Positions 1 to 6,074 of a stretch of 7,143 nt of DNA are shown piece after piece (position 1 is the first letter of the stretch; the number at the start of each line of letters is the position of its first letter). Below the pieces are notes generated by a model. The model was given only the letters and a program-made list of their open reading frames with translations. It was not told the origin of the DNA and did no database searches. Source of the stretch: Gammaproteobacteria bacterium (GTDB taxonomy: Bacteria > Pseudomonadota > Gammaproteobacteria > Chromatiales > Chromatiaceae). The position numbers were made by a program, and so were the translations under genes. Location: the NCBI GenBank assembly GCA_030621975.1, contig JAUXGQ010000074.1, forward strand, positions 1 to 7,143, in the 5' to 3' direction.

Positions 1-1052
1 ACCGTTTGATCGGATAGCCTGTAGCCGAGGTTGCCGTCGCTCTTCAGCACTGCCAGCATGTGCTGCACGAACATGAGGTCGGCCTTCTTGCCCTTCTCGG
101 GCATGAGCACCGGGAAGCGACCGGGGAATTTCAGCTCTTTCTTGCTGTAGTTCTGGCTGAACGGGGGATTGGCGAGCACCCGGTCGTAGCGGCGCAGCTC
201 ATTGCCCTCGTCCATGTGCGCCGGGTTCTTGATGGTGTCTTCCTGGCGGACGTCGGCATGGGCGATGCCATGCAGCAGCATGTTCATCTTGCAGATGGAC
301 CAGGTGGTACCCATCTTTTCCTGTCCGTACAGGGCCAGGTGGCGCGGGTCATGGCCGCACTCGCGCAGGTAATCGCGCGACTGTATCAACATGCCACCGG
401 AGCCGACGGTGGGATCGTAAACGCTCATGTCGGGCTGCGGATCGACGATCTCGACGCAGACCCGTACCACTTCCGCCGGGGTATAGAACTCTCCGGCCTT
501 CTTGCCGGCGGAGTCGGCGAAATATTTGATCAGCCATTCATAGGCGGAGCCGAGCAGGTCCGGGAATTCGAAGTCTTTGTCGCGCAGCGGGATCTTTTCG
601 AAGTTCTGGATGAAGTCGGACAGGGTATCGTCGTCCAGCGTGCGCTGGCCGATCTTCTTGTTGAAGTTGATACCCTTCAGCACATCTTGCAGGGCGTCGA
701 TGTTGTTGTCTTCGATGGCCTCCAGCGCCTTGTTCAGGCCGGTACCGACGTTCTCTTTCAGGTGCTTGACCTTGGACCAATGCGCCGCTGCCGGAACGAA
801 GAAATACTTGCCTGAGTACTGATCCGGATGGTCGAGCAGTGTCTTGATCGCCGCCGCCGACATGCCCTTGGCCTTGAACTCCCTCTCCAGCTCCTCACGG
901 CGTTGGTCAAATAGATCACTGGCACGCTTAAGGAACAGCATGCCGAAGATGTATTCCTTCTATTCACTGGCATCCATGTTGCCGCGCAGGTCATCGCACG
1001 CACGGAGCAACAGGCTTTCGAGATGGGCGAGGGTTAACCTTTGTTTTGTCAT
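1..1052 (-). pseudogene. hsdM: Type I restriction-modification DNA methylase (M subunit), in-frame stop at codon 31, 3' end outside the window
   Basis: The reading frame from ATG 1052 runs to base 1 (about 350 codons; the family is usually near 480-520). It begins MTKQRLTLAHLESLLLRACD, typical of HsdM N-termini. It carries the AdoMet-binding motif DPTVGSGG at residue 213 (bases 416 down) and the catalytic adenine-methylase motif NPPF at residue 295 (bases 170-159). HsdM methylates adenine together with the specificity subunit HsdS. Codon 31 (bases 962-960) is TAG, where the family normally has tyrosine in SEYKEYIFGMLFLKR; everything after it stays in frame and well conserved. The next in-frame ATG (941) has no Shine-Dalgarno and would remove the N-terminal 37 residues, so I call it a pseudogene, with sequencing error or readthrough as alternatives. 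Only a weak GGA core precedes ATG 1052. An eight-codon ORF (MPRLGHIT) ends in a TGA overlapping the hsdM ATG. The last ~11 codons (bases 32-1) no longer look like HsdM. Confidence 0.88.
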
Positions 1053-1184
1053 GTAATGTGTCCGAGTCGGGGCATGTTCTTTTTGCTGTCCTTTCTCTTT
1101 TTCTGTGCCTTGACTTGCCGTGTTACCGAAACATTCAAATACGTCCTGAATAATGCTTTCCGGCCGCCGCAGCCCATTCCCCCG

Positions 1185-1604
1185 TCACGAAATCACCAGT
1201 TCGTTGACGCGTTTCGCGACTTCCCGTGCGACGCGCAGCAATGCGGCGACGAGTTGTTCATCCATATCCATATCACCCTCGTACTCGGCCAGATTGCGCT
1301 TGCGGTGCGCCTGATCGAGGACACGCCACTGTTCGTTGGGCAGATCAATCGTGTGTTGCAGGCATTGAAACACCAGATAACGCGATTCGGACCGGTAGCC
1401 TAGGAAACGCAGTGCCGCCAGGGCCAGCGCGTGGGCAGCGTTGTAGGTGAGATCGAAACGGCTCTCCAGGCTGAGTTCTTCGCGCCCGGCGTCATCGAGC
1501 CGGCGAAGGCCTGAACGCAACAGACCCTGGCATTCTTCTTCCGACGTTGGCTCGGCCTTCAGTTTGCCGATGCGCACCAGGTTATCAAGCTGCAGGTGGC
1601 TCAT
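1185..1604 (-). CDS. HEPN-domain protein, putative toxin of an MNT/HEPN module
   Basis: This small, mostly helical protein of 139 residues is encoded directly after and overlapping a nucleotidyltransferase gene, the usual pairing of HEPN toxin with MNT antitoxin. HEPN toxins are typically RNases with a conserved Rx4-6H motif near the C-terminal helices. Here the matching segment is HRKRNLAEYEG at residues 100-110: Arg103 and Asn104 are present, but the position five residues after Arg103, normally His, is Tyr108. An acidic run (DMDMDE) follows. Nuclease activity is therefore uncertain; the protein may be a non-catalytic HEPN or belong to a subfamily with RN-x3-Y. I chose ATG 1604, which has an AGG eight bases upstream; a TTG at 1610 is too close to that site. 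The start lies inside the end of the upstream gene (20-base overlap), implying translational coupling. There is no signal peptide or membrane segment, so it is cytoplasmic. Confidence 0.75.
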   Translation of the reverse strand: MSHLQLDNLVRIGKLKAEPTSEEECQGLLRSGLRRLDDAGREELSLESRFDLTYNAAHALALAALRFLGYRSESRYLVFQCLQHTIDLPNEQWRVLDQAHRKRNLAEYEGDMDMDEQLVAALLRVAREVAKRVNELVIS

Positions 1605-2247
1605 GCTCAATGCCTATGAGGACCAGGTGCTCGCCGGAGAGCACGCGAGTAAGAAACGGGTTGTTCGATGCCTTGCGATCCGCGAACTCCTGTGGTGTAT
1701 ACAGGGTGGGGCTGATCTTGCGCTCCAGGTCCGCTTCCACTAGCGCCAGGGCCGAGTAGATCTCCTCCAGTGTGACTCTGTCGGCGACGATCAGGATGTC
1801 GATGTCACTCGTGGCCGTATCCGTGCCCTTGACGACCGAACCGTACAGAAAGGCCAGCTGGATGCGGCCCACCAGCGGCGCGAGCGCCTTGCGGATCGGC
1901 TCGGCCAGCGCCACTGTCTTTTTCACCAGGCTGCGCAGCTCCTCGAAGACCGGCGAGTGGGGATTCGCCTGATAATGCTTTTGGTTGCCGATGCGCTTGA
2001 CCGTCACCAGGCCGCTTGATGCGAGCCGCTTGAGTTCGCGCTGCACGGCACCGGACCCGGAGCCGGTCCGTTCGATCAATTCGGAGGCGTAAAAACTGCG
2101 GGCTGGCTGGCCGAACAGTAGCGCCAGCACCCGCTGCTGGGTGGTCGTGAACAGCGCGTCGGCCAGGCTTGTGGGCGCGGCAGGGAGCGAGGCGGCCGCC
2201 TTGCGGCGGGCCGGTCGGGAACCCCTGGCGGTCGTTGTATTACCCAT
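1585..2247 (-). CDS. Winged-helix DNA-binding protein fused to a MNT-type nucleotidyltransferase, putative antitoxin/autoregulator
   Basis: A protein of 220 residues from ATG 2247. After a basic, Ala/Arg-rich N-terminus (to ~25) comes a winged helix-turn-helix at about 29-93, including TTQQRVLALLFGQ, ASELIERTGSGSGAVQREL and a wing KRIGNQKHYQ. A minimal nucleotidyltransferase domain spans about 115-213. Its metal-binding signature is visible: Gly136-Ser137 in LYGSVVKG, and Asp148 and Asp150 in SDIDILI. The usual third acidic residue is not evident; that strand reads RKISPTLYT. MNT antitoxins can AMPylate HEPN toxins, and the adjacent, overlapping gene encodes a HEPN-type protein. The winged helix suggests it also represses its own promoter. 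Upstream in-frame ATGs exist at 2256 and 2268 (the latter gives 227 residues), but none of the three has a clear Shine-Dalgarno. I prefer 2247 because a palindrome and a putative -10 element overlap the longer versions. If the 227-residue form is right, only seven residues are added. Confidence 0.8.
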   Translation of the reverse strand: MGNTTTARGSRPARRKAAASLPAAPTSLADALFTTTQQRVLALLFGQPARSFYASELIERTGSGSGAVQRELKRLASSGLVTVKRIGNQKHYQANPHSPVFEELRSLVKKTVALAEPIRKALAPLVGRIQLAFLYGSVVKGTDTATSDIDILIVADRVTLEEIYSALALVEADLERKISPTLYTPQEFADRKASNNPFLTRVLSGEHLVLIGIEHEPPAA

Positions 2248-2275
2248 TTCGGGCATTCTAATGCCCATTTTGGGT
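2242..2275. promoter_or_regulatory. Palindromic operator candidate before the winged-helix/nucleotidyltransferase gene
   Basis: A 34-base imperfect palindrome centred between 2258 and 2259. The outer arms are ACCCA and TGGGT, separated by four unpaired bases from the inner arms GGGCATT and AATGCCC, with two bases at the centre. The inner part is a perfect 7-2-7 inverted repeat (2251-2266). The same stretch can be read as two CCCATTTyGGG boxes at 2243-2253 and 2264-2274, 21 bases (two helical turns) apart. It lies directly before ATG 2247 and over the putative -10, as expected for repression by the encoded winged-helix protein. Binding is inferred; the symmetry is seen. Confidence 0.6.
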
Positions 2276-2284
2276 GGATTACAA
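2255..2284 (-). promoter_or_regulatory. Putative sigma70-type promoter of the MNT/HEPN module
   Basis: On the minus strand, TTGTAA (2284-2279, 4 of 6 to TTGACA) is followed after 18 bases by TAGAAT (2260-2255, 5 of 6 to TATAAT). The expected transcription start, about seven bases further on, falls on or next to ATG 2247, which would give a leaderless mRNA; this fits the lack of a Shine-Dalgarno there. The palindrome 2242-2275 covers the -10 and most of the spacer. Confidence 0.4.
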
Positions 2285-2492
2285 GAGATCCAAGGGAATA
2301 TTTCCCTGCACCCCTAAGCGCTGAAAGCAACAAAACACCAGCAAAAACGCTCGGATGGTAGCTGACTGCTATCGGATATTTCGGTAGCGGGGGGACTGTG
2401 TGTGATGTCCAGAGATGGGCAGCGGCCTGCCGGGGGCAGGGGAGAATCGCGACGTGGTTTTCTGCTGCAACTGCTAACAGGGTTAAGCAACA

Positions 2493-2523
2493 CCCGGTGT
2501 CCGCCCTTAGAGAGAACACCGGG
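2493..2523 (-). terminator. Hairpin downstream of fccB, weak terminator candidate
   Basis: Just past the fccB stop, CCCGGTGT (2523-2516) and ACACCGGG (2500-2493) form a perfect eight-base stem with a 15-base loop on the minus strand. The tail TGTTGCTT is only mildly U-rich, so intrinsic termination is possible but not strong. It may instead protect the 3' end of the fccAB message. It separates the respiratory operon from the MNT/HEPN module. Confidence 0.45.
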
Positions 2524-2530
2524 ATTCAGG

Positions 2531-3817
2531 TTACATGAAGATATCTCTGGTAATGTTGTCGAACCAGCTATAGGCGTAAGCGACTTCACGTTTGTGTTGC
2601 TCGGCGCTTGCATCTGTCGGTGTCAAACCACCAGAGACCTTGGTGATCTTGGAGCCGTCTTGTGCCAGGCGATAGACCGCTGCAACCGAGATACCATAGT
2701 CCTCACCGATAATGGAATAGCAGGTGTTGACGTAGGAGGGCGAACCCGGCTCCTGCCCATTGAGCAGCGCTGCAACGGAGACCGCACAAACCTTGGCTTC
2801 GGAGTTTGCCGCATAGCCGGATTTCGGCATGCCTTTGGCAATCGAGGCATCACCAATCACATGGATGTTTTTATGGAGGGTGGACTCGAAGGTATGCAGA
2901 TCAATCGGGCACCAGCCGCTGTCGTTGGTCAGTCCCGCCGTCTTGGCGATCTTACCCGCCACCTGCGCCGGGATGACATTCAATACATCCGCCTTGATTT
3001 CCTCTCCAAAGTCGGTAATTGCCACCCGACCCATGGCATTGACTTTGGTAACAGCCGCGTCAGGCCCTGGCTGCCACTCGATTATGCTGTTGTCGGTGCC
3101 AAATCCATACAGCGCTTTCCAGCCTTGCATGAACAGGCCCTGTTTGGAGAATTTCTGCTTGGAATCCAGAATCAGAATCTTTGATTTGGGTTTGTGATGT
3201 TTCAGATAGTGGGCGATCTGTGATGCGCGTTCATAAGGTCCCGGAGGACAACGGAAGGGGTTGGGCGGGGCGGTGATCACCACCGTACCACCGTCTTTCA
3301 TCGCCTCCAGCTGTTTGCGCAACGTGACGGTCTGTGGTCCTGCCTTCCACGCATGTGGAATATCTTCGGCCACCTTTGCGTCGTAACCTTCGATGGTCCC
3401 CCATTTGAAATCGATACCCGGGGCGACGATGCAGCGGTCATAGGAAAAACTTTTACCTCCAGCCGTCGTCACCTTCCTGGCCTTGGCGTCTATGCCGGTG
3501 ACCGTGTCGTGTACCACCTTGACGCCGTGTTTGCCCAAGCCGGCATAGCCGAACCTGATGGAATCGATACTGCGATCGCCACTGAGCACCTCATTGCTCA
3601 TGTAACAGGTGTAGTAATCCTTGTTGGCCTCGACCAACGTGACCTCGATACTGGGGTCGGCACGGCGGAGGTATTTGGCGGCGGTTGCTCCACCGGTGCC
3701 ACCACCCACGACAACAACTTTCTTGCCGGCGCCCAGGGCGATATATGGGAAACCGATCATGCCGACAGCGGTTGCCGCACCTGCGCCGTGAATAAAGCCT
3801 CTACGAGTAATCTTCAT
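2531..3817 (-). CDS. fccB: Flavocytochrome c sulfide dehydrogenase, flavoprotein subunit
   Basis: FccB is the FAD subunit of the periplasmic enzyme that oxidises sulfide to sulfur or polysulfide and passes electrons to the heme subunit FccA. The 428 residues match the family length. A twin-arginine signal starts the protein (TRRGFIHG at 4-11, hydrophobic to ~28), consistent with folded export with bound FAD. The dinucleotide-binding loop VVVVGGGTGGATAAKYL is at 34-50 and a second FAD-contact segment, HVIGDASIAKGMPKSGYAA, at 319-337. The two Cys of the active-site disulfide are visible: Cys190 in NPFRCPPGPYER and Cys366 in NTCYSIIGEDYG. The C-terminus ends in the family's SWFDNITRDIF-type tail, so the gene looks intact. 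ATG 3817 is preceded by GGGGGAG eight bases upstream. It lies 16 bases after fccA and is certainly co-transcribed with it. Confidence 0.96.
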   Translation of the reverse strand: MKITRRGFIHGAGAATAVGMIGFPYIALGAGKKVVVVGGGTGGATAAKYLRRADPSIEVTLVEANKDYYTCYMSNEVLSGDRSIDSIRFGYAGLGKHGVKVVHDTVTGIDAKARKVTTAGGKSFSYDRCIVAPGIDFKWGTIEGYDAKVAEDIPHAWKAGPQTVTLRKQLEAMKDGGTVVITAPPNPFRCPPGPYERASQIAHYLKHHKPKSKILILDSKQKFSKQGLFMQGWKALYGFGTDNSIIEWQPGPDAAVTKVNAMGRVAITDFGEEIKADVLNVIPAQVAGKIAKTAGLTNDSGWCPIDLHTFESTLHKNIHVIGDASIAKGMPKSGYAANSEAKVCAVSVAALLNGQEPGSPSYVNTCYSIIGEDYGISVAAVYRLAQDGSKITKVSGGLTPTDASAEQHKREVAYAYSWFDNITRDIFM

Positions 3818-3833
3818 GCTATTGTCTCCCCCT

Positions 3834-4451
3834 TTATTTCTGGCTGGCGTAGTAGTTCAGCAGTGCCGTAAGGCCCGGATCGCCCTCTTTCTTGACGAGC
3901 TTTTTCATCTTCTTTTTCATCTTCTTGGTCATTTCCCGGTGACCCGCATTGTAATCAGCCAGTGTCCATTTCAGATACGGCGTCCACTGACCCGCCAGGA
4001 CCCCGGAGTCGTCTTCCGCCGATTGTCCACCCTCTGAATGGCATTTTTCACAATATTTGTCATGAAGCTTGGCGCCCTTCTTGGCCAGCTTCTTGTCAAA
4101 TTTCTGGGTGGCCTTGACGAAGGGTTTGTCGCCATAGAAGTCGGCCATCATCTTGAATTCTTCCGGTGTGTAACCCTTGGCGATACGGTCCATAATGGTG
4201 GAAGGTATATCGCCGCTCTTGAAACCCTCCATGAGCTCTACGAAATACTCTTTGGAGAGACCGGAAATGGTCGGTATTGCAGGTCCGGCACTGGCTCCTT
4301 CAGTGCCATGACACCCGAAACAGGTGTCTGAGATCATGCTTGCGGACGCCCCCATCATCAGGGCGGGTTTGTCCGCGGCAACCGCCGGTAACGAGGCACT
4401 GACAGCCAAACTGGCCGTCAACAAAGCCTTTCCTACTATTTTACGCGTCAT
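3834..4451 (-). CDS. fccA: Flavocytochrome c sulfide dehydrogenase, diheme cytochrome c subunit
   Basis: FccA is the heme subunit that receives electrons from FAD of FccB and hands them to soluble periplasmic cytochromes. The 205-residue precursor has a Sec signal peptide (KIVGKALLTASLAVSASLPAVAA, cleavage near 25-26). Two c-type heme sites follow, one per cytochrome fold: CFGCH at 44-48 and CEKCH at 134-138. Candidate distal Met ligands are in EEFKMMADFYG (101/102) and HREM (174). The C-terminal region is unusually lysine-rich (TKKMKKKMKKLVKK, about 175-188). ATG 4451 has a near-perfect Shine-Dalgarno, AAGGAGGT (4462-4455), at tight spacing. fccB follows after 16 bases. Two copies of an 11-base repeat lie in the leader; no convincing promoter hexamers were found upstream. 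Confidence 0.95.
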   Translation of the reverse strand: MTRKIVGKALLTASLAVSASLPAVAADKPALMMGASASMISDTCFGCHGTEGASAGPAIPTISGLSKEYFVELMEGFKSGDIPSTIMDRIAKGYTPEEFKMMADFYGDKPFVKATQKFDKKLAKKGAKLHDKYCEKCHSEGGQSAEDDSGVLAGQWTPYLKWTLADYNAGHREMTKKMKKKMKKLVKKEGDPGLTALLNYYASQK

Positions 4452-4481
4452 GTGACCTCCTTTGGGTTTCTAGACGAGCGT

Positions 4482-4505
4482 TTTTCTTACTTGGTTTTCT
4501 TACTT
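4482..4505. repeat. 11-base direct repeat in the fccA leader
   Basis: TTTTCTTACTT occurs twice (4482-4492 and 4495-4505), two bases apart, which puts the copies 13 bases in register. In the fccAB transcript they read AAGTAAGAAAA twice, about 30-55 bases before the fccA start and upstream of its Shine-Dalgarno. This could be a regulator or RNA-binding site, or a simple local duplication. Confidence 0.6.
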
Positions 4506-4934
4506 ACATGATGATCGGGAGACCCACTTCATCTCCCCTGATATCCGCTGTAAGCAGTAGATCAATAAATCGGATAGGGGTTTTTCCATGGGTATCGCAA
4601 TGTATTATTGCTTCACTGTCAGATACCCGAATTGGATTCGACTGTGGTTGGGCCAAAACCGGCTCATACATTGCTGAACCTGCCCTTCCATAGGCGAGAC
4701 CCATTCCGAAATTTTCTGTTCTACTACTCAAAACGGCCGGTACCTCTCATAACGATTTTTTTAGTAGAAGTACCTGTACTGGTATAGGTACCTTCCAACG
4801 CTGGTTCCCATACACATTCGTGCGCAGAAAGAAGTGCCCCCGATTTCGGAACCTGGCTCGGAGAGTACCCTTAGCATGCAAGCGTTATTGGATACTCAAC
4901 CAGGCTAGTTATAAACTACCAGGATGTCGCCGTT
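4506..4934. other. Long spacer between the ankyrin gene and fccA, no firm gene
   Basis: With the leader up to 4452 this is 483 bases without a supported gene. Base composition is lower in GC than the flanking genes. On the minus strand a small ORF ends at TAA 4506-4504; from ATG 4671 it would encode 55 residues (MYEPVLAQPQ...), with AGG seven bases before the ATG. It uses rare codons (AGG, ATA) and I recognise no family, so I do not call it a gene. The part near the ankyrin stop holds an eight-base stem with one G-U pair (4863-4870 with 4890-4897) and a GTACCT/AGGTAC hairpin around 4770-4791. Neither has a U-tract, so neither is a clear terminator. The fccAB promoter must lie here or further upstream, but no hexamer pair stands out. 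Confidence 0.5.
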
Positions 4935-5900
4935 CTAGGGTGCTTCAATCGCCTTTTCCGCTGATCTGCTCAACAGTATCAAAACCTCCTTGTTGCGCTT
5001 TTTTCTTGCTATATCCATAGCGGAGCGACCGTTTTTATCCTTGATGCCGGTGTTGGCGCCATGCTCCAACAACAGGCGTACGAGTTCCGAAGAGCGGATA
5101 GAGGCCGCTTCCATCAATGGCGTAATGCCATCGTTGTCCTGTCTGTTGATATCTGCTCCCTGGAGTAGCAGCATCTTCGCGGTGAATTGCTGCCCCTGTC
5201 CTACAGACCAGATAAGCGCCGTGGCCCCGTCTGCGTCCGCCGCCTCTAACTCGGCTCCCCTGTCAAGCAGTAGTTTGGCCAATTCTGTGAAACCCTTGTC
5301 CGCCGCCAGTATCAGGGCCGTGGATCCATTCTTGTCTCGTGAGTCGATGTTCGCGCCGGCATCCAGCAACTTGATAACGACCTCTTTATTCCCTCTCAGC
5401 GCAGCTTGAAGCAGCGCTGTCTTCCCCTCTTTGTCCACAGCCTCGATATTGGCTCCCTTGTAAAGCAGCTGTGCCACCATGTCGACGAGGTTATAACGAG
5501 AGGCGATCATGAGGGCATTCCAGCCCGCCCGGGTTTTTGCTTCGAGATCGGCGCCCCGTTCCAGCAGCAATGCGGTAATGGCGGATTCACCATTTTCCGC
5601 GGCGAAGGTGAGTGCGGTACAGCCCGCCACGGTGATGGCGTTGACATTCGCCCCCCTGGCGAGCAGCAGTGCGACCGTCTCCATGTTGTCGTTCTCGACC
5701 GCCATCATCAGCGCTGTTTTACCATATTTGCTGCCTGCATCGACGGGTACGCCTTCATCGAGAAGACGCATGATGGTTTCAGTGTCGTCGATGGCAGCGG
5801 CGAGCCTCAGCTCTTTGGCTTTTTCGGCTTGGCCGGCAGACGCGGAAGCGATCAGCATCAAGGCGAAAAGAAATGTTGCCAGGAACCTTGTGTATCTCAT
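4935..5900 (-). CDS. Exported ankyrin-repeat protein
   Basis: The 321-residue protein begins with a clear Sec signal peptide (MRYTRFLATFLFALMLIASASA, cleavage near 22), so it should be periplasmic. The rest is almost entirely ankyrin repeats, which act as a protein-binding scaffold. The repeat Gly falls at residues 60, 93, 126, 159, 192, 225, 258 and 291, an exact 33-residue period, with a more degenerate cap unit before residue 60. That gives eight clear repeats plus one cap. Units carry the usual G-xTAL-xxAA and LLLxxGAD/N patterns. There is a single Cys (94), no heme motif and no enzyme domain. It sits between a tetraheme cytochrome gene and fccAB, so a partner among periplasmic redox proteins is a reasonable inference. 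Pseudomonas AnkB, a periplasmic ankyrin protein needed for catalase activity, is a loose precedent. Only a weak GGA core precedes ATG 5900. The gaps on both sides (240 and 483 bases) argue for a separate transcript. Confidence 0.9.
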   Translation of the reverse strand: MRYTRFLATFLFALMLIASASAGQAEKAKELRLAAAIDDTETIMRLLDEGVPVDAGSKYGKTALMMAVENDNMETVALLLARGANVNAITVAGCTALTFAAENGESAITALLLERGADLEAKTRAGWNALMIASRYNLVDMVAQLLYKGANIEAVDKEGKTALLQAALRGNKEVVIKLLDAGANIDSRDKNGSTALILAADKGFTELAKLLLDRGAELEAADADGATALIWSVGQGQQFTAKMLLLQGADINRQDNDGITPLMEAASIRSSELVRLLLEHGANTGIKDKNGRSAMDIARKKRNKEVLILLSRSAEKAIEAP

Positions 5901-5921
5901 CGGGTGTTTCCGTTCAGTAAG

Positions 5922-5932
5922 GGAATAATTCC
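5922..5932. repeat. Short palindrome close to the ankyrin gene start
   Basis: GGAATAATTCC is a 5-1-5 inverted repeat lying 22 bases before ATG 5900. It is AT-rich in the middle and placed where a repressor or the promoter start region could lie. No convincing promoter hexamers accompany it. Confidence 0.3.
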
Positions 5933-6021
5933 AGATACTTAACTATTTATGATTGTGCCAGCGGTTAACAGGGAGAGCGGCGAGGAAATCCCTCAGGTTT
6001 ACTTTCCCCTATTACTTCGGT

Positions 6022-6074
6022 ATCTAACCGTCATGACGTGTAGCTGGGGGCGGAACCCTCTCTCTATGTTAGAT
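6022..6074. repeat. Inverted repeats in the leader region of the ankyrin gene
   Basis: ATCTAAC (6022-6028) and GTTAGAT (6068-6074) are complementary arms 39 bases apart. Between them lies a perfect 10-base palindrome, CGTCATGACG (6029-6038), and a GGG/CCC pairing (GGGTTCCGCCCCC on the minus strand). The whole can fold as a multi-branched element about 120-175 bases before the ankyrin start. It could be a protein-binding site or a structured leader. It matches no riboswitch class I know. Confidence 0.4.

Noticed and set aside
60..815. Long plus-strand open frame of 251 codons
   Set aside because: It lies antisense to hsdM, whose conserved methylase motifs are in the opposite frame. It is a shadow of a high-GC coding region.
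2426..2440. CCTGCC/GGCAGG hairpin downstream of fccB
   Set aside because: It has a six-base stem with a three-base loop, no U-tract, and lies in a GC-rich stretch where such stems are common.
2402..3184. Plus-strand open frame of 260 codons
   Set aside because: It is mostly antisense to fccB, which is unmistakable. No Shine-Dalgarno or known domain supports it.
4770..4791. GTACCT/AGGTAC hairpin as terminator of the ankyrin gene
   Set aside because: The following run on the minus strand is A-rich rather than U-rich, and it lies over 140 bases past the stop codon.
5406..5942. Plus-strand frames across the ankyrin gene
   Set aside because: They are antisense to a perfectly periodic ankyrin array and have no recognisable domain.
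5943..5960. Sigma54 promoter before the ankyrin gene (TGGCAC on the minus strand)
   Set aside because: The -24-like TGGCAC is present, but the required GC at -12 is missing at the correct spacing.
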